From NCBI RefSeq assembly GCF_963576615.1, contig NC_088711.1, positions 20,492,182 through 20,556,181 on the forward strand: a DNA stretch of 64,000 bases. The letters run 5' to 3'. Each line of letters opens with the position of its first letter. The first letter of the stretch is position 1. The notes below the pieces were generated by a model, which was given only the letters and a program-made list of their open reading frames with translations, was not told the DNA's origin and ran no database searches. Below, in pieces: positions 1 to 13,247 of this stretch. The DNA comes from Watersipora subatra. Its lineage: Eukaryota > Bryozoa > Gymnolaemata > Cheilostomatida > Watersiporidae. The position numbers and the translations under genes were made by a program.

Positions 1-3000
1 TAAGCCAGCAATAATATTGCAGTAAGATGTTTGATATGCATCTATGGCTTGAACACAGGACTAACTAATATATTTTTCATTTTACATGTAGATTCATGAG
101 CCATGCTTTTATTGAACAAAAAACTGTAGAATATCATGCTGACTTATCGGAAGGTGGAAAAGTAGAGTTAAGTTTTTATTTTTGATCTCAGTATTGTGAG
201 CTGTGTATGAACAAAACATAACTTTCATATATTTAAACACCAACTATTTATAAATAGACTTACATCAGTTTCAATTTAAAGTGCAGTAAACGATATGCTT
301 TCTATTTAATAAAAACAAGCGAGCGCTGCATTAGACGTAGAAAAACTAAAAATACACCTAAGCGTTATTGACCTTAGCTAAGTACTTTTCTGATTCTTTA
401 CCCCGAGGTTGCACAGACGGGCCGCAGTAAAGGGATTTGGTTACATAATCATTCACAACGCTAACAAAATGATTAAGTGTGTGTGTTACAAAAACCGTGT
501 GACAAATTCTAGTATACAAGTCTAGAATAATAACATCAACACGCGTAGCGGTATAGTTGAAGAAGTTTCGTTTCCCTGCTTACATCTTTCAGGTTATCTA
601 GTTTATTCGCGTATTCTAATTCCAAGGCTTAGAGATGTAACTTTATTTTTTGTTAAAATCAAGCATTGCTCTATTTATGCTCGGAAATACCAAGGTTGAA
701 TAATAAAAAAATATTAACCTATTGATCGATTAAACGATAACACATATATACATTTTTATTGTGCTATGCTACTCTGTAATATTATTATTTTGTATGTACG
801 AAAATAGCTGGCTACTACTGTGCAATTTAGCATACGTGTTAAATTTTCTTTGGTTCTTAGCTGCGAATATTGGACATTCGATTCTAGCCTCTCTCGTTGT
901 CTTTTGTTTCCGCCGAGTAAGCTGAAAGCATTCATATGTCGTCAGGCCAATAGATAGATTCAGAAAGCATTCCAAAAGAACTTGCACTCAAATGAGCATC
1001 GACTTGTGGTAAATTGAGCGTCAGCATATATTAAATTTTAAGGCTTCTCCTATAATTCGCACTACGCGTTAAATTGACTCACTGATGAATTTCGATGAAC
1101 CAATGAGCAAACCATCATGACTGCTTACGCAACGTATTTATTAAACGTAGAACAAATGTAGAGGATACTAAAATGCATGATCAAAAGTTAAGCCGATGAG
1201 CTTTTATTCAAAGCAGTGTACGTGTTCAAAAAGTTAGTGTTTGTTTTGGCCCACATCCTCACTTCGTAGTTTCACAAGCTTTCATATATGCATTTGAAAA
1301 GTTTTGAAAATAAATACAGATGAGCAAAAATGTCATGGGGATTTTGAGTTTAAAAAGGTAATGTAGCTTTGAGATAAAAGAAAAAAGCTGCATTAAAGTA
1401 GAACAGGTGCAAGGGTAAATTGAATTTGACAGTTTTATTATTGCTACATTGCATATTAAACTATCAAAACTTACATCAATGCTGCAGTTAGCCCTTGCTG
1501 TAGTGTTGCAAGATTTAATATTTTTTCAATGGTTTATCAGATTTGTCACACAGATCTAAAAAATAAGGTACTTGACAAGTACATAACTCCAATGTTTTAC
1601 ACATTTCTACCACGTGCATGACCCCTTGGACTGTTTGTGCATATGCTTTTTCACTTTGTTATTGCTTATGGTATAATAGCATCTAATGATTAGATGTTTC
1701 TACAGTAATTGCACAAGCTGGTTCAATAACCACTGATGATGCCACAAAGTTGTTTCTTTTGAATTGACAGTTTTGGCAAAGGCATGAGTTTTCTGGATTT
1801 GCTGATACACTGCTCCTACTACTTTATATGATTTATAAGAGACAAGAAATGTCCCAGCCTTTTTGACACATTTGTAAAGTTTTTTTGATGTTAATACTAA
1901 TTATTGTGTGCCGAACAATACCCGCCGATGGTGAAAGCAACGAATGCATACTTCAGACTTACAAAAGTGCTATTAAAAAACGTCCATTAGATGAGTGTTC
2001 CTAAAAATAGTGAGATACAAGTACTGAAAGCACTGACTTATTAGCAATGTGGATACCGGTTTATATCCCAAAAATAAGGAACTAAATGACCATTTTATAT
2101 TCTTAGTTTAATGTTTGGTTGCTTGTGTTTCTCACCTCGCTGACTTTACATATTATATTGTCAGTTTACTGTAAGGTGTTCTCCACAACACGAGCGAATC
2201 TACAATGTGCTGCATTTGGTGTCACGCTGTGTTAATGAAGTTGCACTAGCTATGAAACTGTATGCTGTCTTACTATAGGTCTAGTTTGATAAAATTATTA
2301 ACAGGCTCCTATACTGTGTATTGAATAGTTAATAATCCATATCGTTGAGAGTGCTGCTTTTAAAGAGTGCCATGACGTTAACATAATATTGCATTGATAT
2401 CATTATGCACTTATGTACTTGAATCTCAATTAGTCTAGCACAAAGTATTGAGTCTTCGAGGTTCCCTTGCCACTGGACTCCGGCAGGTCTAGTCAAAGTT
2501 ACAGGGACATTGTTTGTACAACAAAGCTCTGAAAAACACTCACAGCATGTTTGCCATAAGATAAGCAGACATCGTACCCCATCTTCGAACGATCACTTCA
2601 CTGATACAAAACTAAGACATTTCTATTACTAAATAATCTATTGTTTCTGCGTGCTATTATTATTGTTGCTCATCTGTTTCTTGTCTCATTTCAAATAGAT
2701 GTTTACTGCTGTATTTTTTAAAAACTTGTATGCATGGTGGGCTGTATATGATCCAAACCACTCACATTAAACTATAACCTGTAGAATGGCATAGACATTC
2801 ACATGGTAGCTATGTCCATCTCTTTCTTATAACGACCCTTCTGTACATCACATTCATAAGAGCTTAGATTAGACTAGCATTAAGCTGGCGATACCCAGGA
2901 TTTCTTTCATTTTAAATCAGATGCTCACAGGTGTAAGTGGTCAAATAGCTCACTGGTGGGTGTAAGTGGCTGGTTCTCAGGAACCAGATGGAGTTTTAAA

Positions 3001-3614
3001 ACCAACTACTTTAGGCGATCTGGCAGAAGGCACCGAGCATGTGCGCATTAAGTTTGGACCAATTTGGTCAAAAAATGGGTAAAGGCATAGCACTTGTAGA
3101 CTAACAGAAAGACACAACGACAACGTGGGATTTATTAGTATAGATTCTGGTAGAAATCATTGTCAAATGCGCTTTTGGTGTTACCAAGCTTTTGGTTCCT
3201 AAAATGTTTAATAATGTTTAGCTGATCTACCATGAACTAGTTTAATGTATCATTAACATCACTTTAGTAGTACTTTTTTCTAATATACAAGTTTCTCTCT
3301 TGGTCATGCTTATCAACGTTTGACAGAATACCATTGGCTGTTGTATCTAATCAGCGAACTATCTACAGAGATAAAAAGACTAAGTTGATTGATTAAGTGT
3401 ATGAATATGATCACACACATTCAGTAGTCAAAGTTTACTAGCCCTCGCTCCTTCGTTTCGTGTCCTATAGCTTGGGTTCATTGGCTGTTTTGAAGATTTC
3501 TATTGTTAATTATTGATCATAGTTTGCTTTGTTCATATCAAATAGATAAATGTTCCATTTGAGGCTCCTTGAATAGCGCAATGGTCGGGTATTGTTATTC
3601 TTGTTGTCTTGCAG
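1..3614. other. Upstream region of STX17, no exon recognised
   Basis: No coding signal on either strand. It presumably holds the STX17 promoter, an untranslated first exon and its intron, none of which I could place. A dispersed repeat shared with 52.2 kb lies at about 2456-2600, and a transposon-end-like stretch at about 2890-3150. Confidence 0.5.
2456..2600 (+). repeat. Dispersed repeat, copy 1 (pair at 52188-52340)
   Basis: Shares the ordered blocks tcgaggttccctTTGCCAC-like, GTCCAGTCAAA-like, GTTTGCCATAAGATAAGCAG-like and a closing TCACT-rich stretch with 52188-52340 in the same orientation, diverged. At the 52-kb copy it is preceded by a B-box-like GGTTTGATTCC, so it may be the tail of a tRNA-derived SINE. 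Confidence 0.6.
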
Positions 3615-3650
3615 GCTGATCGCGTGTCGGCTCAACAGAATAGAGATGAG

Positions 3651-3770
3651 ATGACTGACCAGACCTCCAAGATTTCTTGGAAGCGTGCCGAACTCGCTGT
3701 CAACAGGTTTGTTAAAACTGCCGAGACAGATGTGGCGAGGCTACAGCAATTCAAGAAAAACATTCTCGAG
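3651..3770 (+). CDS. STX17: STX17 coding exon 1 (residues 1-40)
   Basis: The exon probably begins at 3615 after a pyrimidine-rich acceptor ending in cag, giving 36 nt of 5' UTR before ATG 3651. It ends in CTCGAG followed by gtaaga at 3771, phase 0. Coding content begins MTDQTSKISWKRAEL. The frame stays open across the 36 nt upstream of the ATG, so a longer N-terminus from an upstream exon is possible but not needed by the family alignment. Confidence 0.9.
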
Positions 3771-6700
3771 GTAAGAAGCTGACAGTACCGGGCTACTTGT
3801 GTGTCCGGGTACAGATGTAGTGACTATTGATAAATAAAGAGCTTGTAATTTTTCTTTCTATTCTAAATTATTATTACACTATAAACAAAAAAATAAAGAT
3901 ATGTTGTTGTTTCAAGAAACAGAAATGTTTATTAAATTTATTATTTAAGAGGGTGCAGTTGTCTCTAGGGTGGCAGTTGTCCTAAGGAGGCAGTTGTCCT
4001 AAGGGGGCAGTTGTCCTAAGGGGGAGTTGTCCCTAAAGGTGCAGTTGTCCAATGGGGTAATTGTCTCGGAGACGGTTGTTTTGGGGGCAATAGTCAAGAG
4101 AGAGGGAGGAAATTTTGCTGGAGTCAGCTTTCCGGATACTGGTTTTTGTGGTACAACTTTGGTGATTTGTTAGAACTTGGGTGTATATACAGTATGAAAC
4201 TTCTATTTGTGGTGCAGTTTCATACTGTCAGGTTGGTAATGATAAGAGAGCGCCGTCTTATGTAGGTTAGACAATTGTACAGTCTACTAGAGGATTTGTG
4301 GTGTACCCACTTAGCCACTTTGAAGTTAACCTCCTTTCACTCACAACAGTAGATCACCTTTCACTCACAACAGTAGATCACCATGACAGTTCATGGATAA
4401 TGGGCTTAGCGGAGCAGCTAGCGTGACGGTTTAAGCCATACTCCATGTTTTGAAACAAATTAGCAGAACTCAGTACTGTTGCTATGATAAAGCCAAGCAA
4501 TGTCGGATCAGTCCCGAGTCATTAATCACCTACCTGCATATATAGAGCATCTCTGGCAACCCTGATACATCCTGGTTCATATTGTTTTTGTCACTGGGCC
4601 TGCTATGGCTGGGTTGTATAAGTTAGGCATATATTGTTACTACTGATGACATTTTTATAGGTCAAACATTCAGCAAAGTGTTTTTTAATGATCTTGCTTT
4701 TTTTCGAATTATGTAATCTGTATACATTCTGACTATAGTTTAGCTTTGTCTTAACGTCATATCAATTGTATATCTGTTGACCCCTTCACTTCTCTATTGT
4801 ATACAGATTGGCATATCTATGCGCAACCCTGAAAAAATATATGTTTTCCACTTTATGTTGCGTTGAAAGAATGACAACTCCATATATTTGTGAAACTAAA
4901 AGATCGGTTTGGTTCAAGTGATAAATGTAAATGCTTTGATCGCTTCAAAGCATTTTATTTTATAATAATTTGGCATTCGTGATTTTACAGCTTTTCAAGT
5001 TAAAAGTAACTAGGTTATATTTAGCTCTTCACAGTACTCTAAGACCTCATTGTTCATTTGATGCTGTTTATACTCTAAGACCTCATTGTTCATTTGATTT
5101 TATGCTATTTGTAGTTGAGTTACTATCAGTGGGTCGGATCTAGGTTGTATCTATCTAGCCAAGTTTAATATTTCTGTCTGTCAACACATCCTGTCTTCAT
5201 AACTTACAGAGCTTGTAGAACCTTATGGAGCTTGTAAAACCTTATAGAACTTATACAGCTTATAGAATGGAATTGTATATATATATATAGTACTTTATTG
5301 GCAATAATTTCATTTCACAAATAGAAATGTTTTTCAAATTAGGCCATAGGCCTACAACAATAGTAAAACAAAAACAGGGGAAAAAAGCAACTGTTAGCCA
5401 TTAAAATTGAATAAATCGTCTGACAAATAGTGCTTAAAATGCCTTTCTCTGCTAAGAGAATGGATATTTGGTGGAAGATTGTTAAAGCAGCTGGCAATGA
5501 CATTTTAAAAATGATTGTTAGTGATTGTATGCAATTTGTTCACATCACGTAAGTTGAAATGAGTTGAGAACCTGTAATTGTCATGTAGAAAACGAGGTCA
5601 CAAACCATGAAAAATTTGAAACATTGAATTGAAGTAAAATAAATATTTTACTTCAATTCAATGTAACTGTTTGGCTTTCAGTGAAATTGTTAAAATGCAT
5701 GCGGTGCTTGCATTCCAATCAACATTGCTCACCCAGTTTGTTGACAGATTATAAATATATCAATACACGTCACTGGTGCAATACCATCCACCACAGCTTG
5801 TTGCAATTACTTCTTGGCTCATCTACTTTGAAATGATTTAGGAGAATCAGAGTTGCTGTAATAGCTTCTTTTTGTCACATTTCACTACGAAAATAGTAAT
5901 GAGAGCATTTGTTACCCGCTCAATCGTTGAATGATATGACTATTCATTAATTTTGATTACATCAGAGACTCGTATGCAATAGCCTACTCTTGTCGCTTGT
6001 AGTATGAGAACTCTGGTGACCGTGCAGCCGTGAGAAGGGAGCTGAGTCGAGCGCAGCAAACCATCTCTCAACTCGAGTCTAATCTTGATTCGCTACAGGG
6101 AATTCGTAAAGAAGTCACTCAGGAAGATCTCATAAAGTTTGATAATAGAATAAAAAAAACGCGTAACTGGATCACAGATGAAATAAAATCATTCAAAGAA
6201 TTGGATGCTGACTATGTTGAATATCACGGAGAAGAGTTTGGCCAACTCCTTAAACATGGTATTTAAAATGAAATATATAATATTTTAAATACTATAATAA
6301 AAAAATTGCAGGAAAACTAAAATAATCTCAGTGTTTGTTTGTCTTTTTGTTCTCATCTTTGTGTACAGTTATAGCGATTAAATCTAGCAATTAAAAATCT
6401 GTTTTACCCTGGATTTGAACCTGAGACAGTTCCAATTACAACTTTGTGAACTCAGGCACCTAACCACAGCTCTAAGCCATTTTTCTCAGACTCATCTTTT
6501 TTACTTACGGTATCCTTATCACGATTGCGGATTACAAGCTAAATGGAGATGCACTTTTTATTATTAATTCACATTAACTTTTGTGTTTGTATTTCTTTTT
6601 AAAATTCGTTAGGTTACCTATTTTTTGATTTAGAGTTTTCAAATGTGACGCTTCAATTTCAAATGCCCCGTTACCAACTTCAATTTCAAATGCCCCTTTA

Positions 6701-9700
6701 CCAACTTCAATTTCAAATGCTTCGTTACCAACTTCAATTTCAAATGCCTTGTTACCAACTTCAATTTCAAATGCCCCGTTACCAACTTCAATTTCAAATG
6801 CCTCGTTACCAACTTCAATTTCAAATGCCCCGTTACCAACTTCAATTTCAAATGCCCCGTTATCAACTTCAATTTCAAATGCACCGTTACCAACTTCAAT
6901 TTCAAATGCCCCGTTACCAACTTCAATTTCAAATGCCCCGTTACCAACTTCAATTTCAAATGCCTCATTACCAACTTCAATTTCAAATGCCCCGTTACCA
7001 ACTTCAATTTCAAATGCCCCGTTACCAACTTTAATTTCAAATGCCCCGTTACCAACTTCAATTTCAAATGCCTTGTTACCAACTTCAATTTCAAATGCCC
7101 CGTTACCAACTTCAATTTCAAATGCCCCGTTACCAACTTCAATTTCAAATGCTTTGTTACCAACTTCAATTTCAAATGCCTTGTTACCAACTTCAATTTC
7201 AAATGCCCCGTTACCAACTTCAATTTCAAATGCCTCGTTACCAACTTCAATTTCAAATGCCCCGTTACCAACTTTAATTTCAAATGCCCCGTTACCAACT
7301 TCAATTTCAAATGCTCCGTTACCAACTTCAATTTCAAATGCCCCGTTACCAACTTCAATTTCAAATGCCCCGTTACCAACTTCAATTTCAAATGCCCCGT
7401 TACCAACTTCAATTTCAAATGCCTCATTACCAACTTCAATTTCAAATGCCCCGTTACCAACTTCAATTTCAAATGCCCCGTTACCAACTTTAATTTCAAA
7501 TGCCCCGTTACCAACTTCAATTTCAAATGCCCCGTTACCAACTTTAATTTCCAATGCCCCGTTTCCAACTTCAATTTCAAATGCCCCGTTACCAACTTCA
7601 ATTTCAAATGTTTCGTTACCAACTTCAATTTCAAATGCCCCGTTACCAACTTCAATTTCAAATGCCCCGTTACCAACTTCAATTTCAAATGCCCTGCTAC
7701 CAACTTCAATTTCTGGTTCTTGCGTAGGGCTCTTGCTGTAAAAAATGAAATTTAAGTTTTCACCAATGAACTGTTGTATTATCTAAAGTAGGAATTGCAT
7801 CTGCATTCTCTCTCTCTCCATTCAGTCAGAAAAAGTATCAGACAAAAACTGTCTGATATTTCATTTTCGAGATACCCAGTATCGAGAGTAACCTTAACTT
7901 CTTAACTTTGAATACAACCAGTATGGTTGTATTCAAAGTTAAGATGGATAGCTTCTGTTACAACAGTCACCCTCTTTATACACACACTTCTATGTACATT
8001 ACATTAATTCAACATATTCATAACATTTAGTTTGTTTTCTCAGGTCGTAATTACCGTATCAGTATCAAATCATTTTTCATTGTGAACATTGTAACAAAAC
8101 CGAATATTTAACCAGTACTTGCTATTTACCTTTTCCTCATGATGAGAAGTTTGAAAGTTGTAGTTGTTTGAAAAAGTTTGAAAACCTTTACAGTTGTTTT
8201 ATTTTTTCTCTTAATTTATTTGAACTGCCCAAAACACGTTTCTCATGATATGAAGTTTAAAAGTTAAAATGGTAAATGTTGTATACGTTAAATACAAATC
8301 AATTTTCTGTCCAAAGAATTTTTATTACCCAGGCAACGCAGGGCATACTGCTAGTATAAAAGAATTAATACTATTTTGAATAACTTCAAAGAGAGCTGAA
8401 TAGAGGCATGCTCACCAGTTGCACGTGCTTCATTTCTCCTCAGTGAAATTCATAACTGTTGCTAGTTAGTCTTGGCAAGGACGGCCGAACTATTACTTGG
8501 CTTATTCATATATAATTCAAATAACTAATAATGCTACTGATAAAATATCTTGTAAGCCTACACGCCCAATAATTTCACTCTCTTCTTTTAGCTACATAAG
8601 TTGCTATTTATATGTCATGAATGGGTGAGGTGACTGACTGGAACAGATAATAGGCATCTTCTATTATATAAGCGCTGACATAGCAACTTCATCTTACCTT
8701 GGTTCAGTAAACCATCGTGTTTATGGCAGTAAATTTTACATATTATAATAGTTATTTTTATATTTCAATATAAATAACTATTAGGTTATTCTATGTATAT
8801 TCTCAGGAAAGTTTATTCTATAGGGAATTTACGTTGTAAGAACAGTAAAGTACATGTAAATTGCCTAATCCGTTCCAAGATCTTTCCAAACTCACCCCTT
8901 TGTCCATGCAAAAAGAAAAAAACTTGACTTAACTTTTTTAATGTGTGGGCTGTACGGTAACGGCAGCATTATTGGTTTGCATTGACAATTTTTCTCCTTT
9001 TTATGATCAATCTCACTGGTTTTATAGACCATGATTGCGGTAGTTTTACAAGTTGACAGGAACTGCACATTTTCAACGTTCATTTACAACAATTTGCTTA
9101 TTTCTCTAAACAGCGAAGTCTATTCTTCAAAGTAAAACTAATAACAAATATTTTGTTCGTCTACAATAAGGCGAAACAACAAAACCTTTTTACTATAATA
9201 GTAGTTCTACCTGTTCATCGTCTATCTGTGTTCAGGGGTCAAGGTTAGTATAAAAAGGAACTTCCGATGATACTCCATCTCGTGACATTCAGATTGGTAG
9301 ACCGATGTTGTAACCCCTGCACCAATCGACCACCTTTAGATTTATAAACAATTGCGCGGCTATCCTATTTTCCTTCTTGTCGACACATTTAACGATCTAT
9401 TACGACGTACTAGAATGTTGCGAAAGTTATATATAACGCTATAAGCACGACGCTTTGCTTCCGCAAGTGCAGCGAGGTAAACTAACATTTTAGTCAAATT
9501 TGAAAACTTTTGACAAAAAATTTGACACTTTACGTTATATGGAATTTTTTACGTGGTAGGAAGCAAAAACTTCGCATAAATGTTTTACGTTATCTGGTAT
9601 TTGCTTTATAAGAGGTATATGTTATAGGATCGTCTTTGTATTGTATTGTATTTAATACAATTCTCAGAAACTAGGCATCCGTTATCTTTTTCAGCACATA

Positions 9701-12700
9701 GTAAAAAGCTGTATGTCAACTGAATCTCTGTTGTTGAGATAAATGGTTATTCATCCAAGTTTAGTCATTCTGTCAAGGACTAAGTTTCGTCACTTTGAGT
9801 TTTCTAATGGGTCAACAGTTTTCCTTAACATAGGTCACACAATTCCTAGAAATAATTGTTTTTCCTGTTGTCATCTAATATTTTCCGACTATTCATAACA
9901 TTAATTAGATATTTATATTAGTCTGGCAGTTCAGTTCTTCAGCTGCTTTCATACAGTTCCTCATGTCATTAATACTGAACTCATACAAGGTTTCAGTAGA
10001 TTTTATCAGAAAATATCGGTATTTTTCTATCATTTGTGATCGTTTTTGATGTTTGATGTGATCTGACTGCCAGGATGTTTCAAGATTAAAATCGGCAAAC
10101 TTGATCGCGCTTAAAATGCATAGATTAAGCGAAAACGTGATGATGATGTCTATAGTTGCAACGAAACCAACAGAATAGACACGCGTAACGCCGCAACTTC
10201 AACGCAATAGTCGACATCAACTAGTGACATCATTTAGCACATATTTTTTTCTGAGCATTCAACAACAACCAAGTTTTGTCAACTTAAATCTTGAAACATC
10301 CTGGCAGTCAGATTAAATATACAATTAAAAACAATCGCAAATAATAGAAATATACCGATACTCTCCGATAACACCTACTAACCTTTTGTGTGAGTTCATC
10401 TCTAATGTCTTGTAATACGCAGGCGCTGAAGATCGAAGGACTCGCGTTCAATATGCCCAGTATGGCAATCGGATACAGTGCCAGGAGGTAGCGGATGACT
10501 CCGAATCACTCGAAGAAGACGAGCTTGAAGAAGAGGAAGCTCAAGAGAAGCAGTTGGAAGAGCTGACACGTAGTGCCGTCCATGCTAGGGATATAATGAC
10601 ATCACTAAATGACATAGTATACGTGAGTCTACGGATACGCTTTTGCACCTTATACTGTACCAGCTTCTGGTAGAATTAGTGTTACAATAGTACAGGATTC
10701 ATATCATAGTTGCTCAAAATCCTTATTGTTCTTCTAGATTACTCCTATCCTTTGACTCAGTATTGAATAGTATCTACTCTACTATAAGTTGTTTTGTCGA
10801 TTTACTACCCTACGACACTTATGTATTCGCCTCATTTTACTTTCGCGTTTTCGCTGAATCATTCTCTCGCGAAAATTTCATGTGCGAAACTAAACTATCA
10901 TAACGAACGAGCGAAAACGCGAAATTAAATAGCTTTGTTCATTGATAGTCCAAGAAACAAATGGCAGCAAGCTATCAAATTGCATTATCGATCTCGCCCA
11001 CAACATTCTACCTGCGGTTCACAATTACAAACTAGTCCCAAATTGAAATTTTTCTTTATCGGTGAACTGAACCTTAGGAATATAATTATGTTTGTTCCAC
11101 TGCATTTATTTTCACATCACTATATTTTCGCACTCATCAGAGCTGCGAAATTAAGTTGCTGCGAAATTTTACTCTGTATGCTACTCACGAAACTAAATAC
11201 TAGCGAACTATAAGTGTCCTGTCCTAGGGTATATTGTAATGTATTAATTTTTATTTATTAAGATCAAGAAAAGACATCCACTTAAGTATTAGAAAAATTA
11301 ATTAGCAAAAAGTTTTTCAAAAACTAATTTACTTTTTAAAAAAACAATTTAATTAGCAAATAAATTCAAAGCTCATTGTGGTTTGTTCGTAAAGTTAAAT
11401 ATGTGTGATGTAAAGATTATAAAAGTTGTACTTTAAATTTCCATAAATGTGTAACAATATATTAAGTTTACCGTGTTTGTCAGAGTATACAGATATATCG
11501 CGTTACCAGAAGTCCGATATGTTATATTGAGACAACTCCTTTTGTGGTATAGGCTACTACCAGACCTAGATATGAAATTAATCCATTCAGATATTTGGTT
11601 TGTAGGCTGAAACATACGTTGGGACAAAGTATCTTATATGATTACATTGTACTTTGTTCAATGCCTAAAGCCTAAACAACAACAATGATAAATGGGTCAT
11701 GATCACAGAAACCATGGTTAAGTCGGGATTGTAAGATTTAGTGTTATCTACATTAGCAGAAGGAAAAAATTCTTACAGTTATTTTGCAAAAAATTTTTTG
11801 ATTCTAGCTTAATTACAGCACATTTTATGGCCAATAAACTGAATGCACGTTTACCATTAGTGCGAAGACATCGTTCTGAGAAAACTGGCGTTAAAGTTTG
11901 AGAAACGAAAACCAATGCACAATTTCGTTTACATTTCAAAACGTCATAGCAACCAATATCAAGAAGTTGTGATATTTATCTAGATTTCTGTATTTATATC
12001 CAAAAAATTATGTTGAATTTAAAAATCTAAACAGATTTTAGCTGGTTGTCATAGAAATACCTGTATATTTATAAGAAAATGTATTACTTAATTTTGCAGA
12101 TATTAAAAACGGCTTGGCAGTACCACGATATCGCACACAGCCAAATCATCAACAAAATCTTTAGAAAAATAATAACAGTAACATATTTTACACCATCGGT
12201 CTTTATATACTTCGGTCTTGGAAATTCGAATAATTATTCTTTAAATTAAATCTGATAACAATCCTATAAAATCGAATAATTATTCTTATAATTAAATATT
12301 GTAATAATCTTGTAGGAATCATTAGGAAAATATCATCGTAATTCCCTTTACTTTCAATGCTTTTGACATCAGTTGGAATACCAAACTACTCATTAAAAGT
12401 GTTAGAAATGTCAGAGCTATCTTTAAAATCGGCAAAAAGAAACGATTATATTTATCGGACGTCATTTTTCAGTACTTCCTGTTTAGCATAGCAACGGTTT
12501 TAAGGGGGTTTTTCCGATAGTTAAAGACTTCCATTGGCTAAACTGACTTCAGATTCAGAAAGATCACTCTTTGATTGGTCCAGATGCACGTGTTACAAAA
12601 ATCGTTACCAATATTATAAGTTCAGTTGGTGCAACTTCAAAGTCGGATAACTCAACTTCGTGATTTGCGACTTAACCATGGTTTCTGTGACCGCGACACA

Positions 12701-13175
12701 AATACTGTATGTAATTACATATATCATTAAAACAGATAAATTATTATATAACTACATATGTGAAATACCGAATGTAACGCTTTAAGTTATCTGTAAAAGC
12801 AAATTACTAAAGTGATAATAAAAAGAGGCTTTCTTTGTTATTATATTTTATAGGAATGTAAAGTGTAAACATATAAACATGTCAATGCTTACACTCGGTG
12901 GTGGAGTAATAAAATATATGGTGTAATTTACTCTAACTTGTACTAAATATAGTTTATTGTATACATTTTTATTATTTTTTCATTTTATGTTACTTTCTAC
13001 CAGCTCTTTTTACTTTAATGTTTCAAGAAATTTTAGATGGAATTTTTAATTTTAAAATTTTAGAATTTTTAAATTACTCAAGTATGTCAAAACAAATATT
13101 TGCTCAGTTCTGACACCTTAGGCCAAAAGATTTGTATGAAAAAACAACTTCAGTTCAAACATGACTGTATTGCAC

Positions 13176-13247
<72 letters not shown>

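Noticed and set aside
6574..7741. Four long repeat-protein frames (up to 356 codons) on both strands
   Set aside because: They are by-products of the 27-bp array, whose unit length is a multiple of three. The array lies in an STX17 intron and its substitutions are not protein-conserving.
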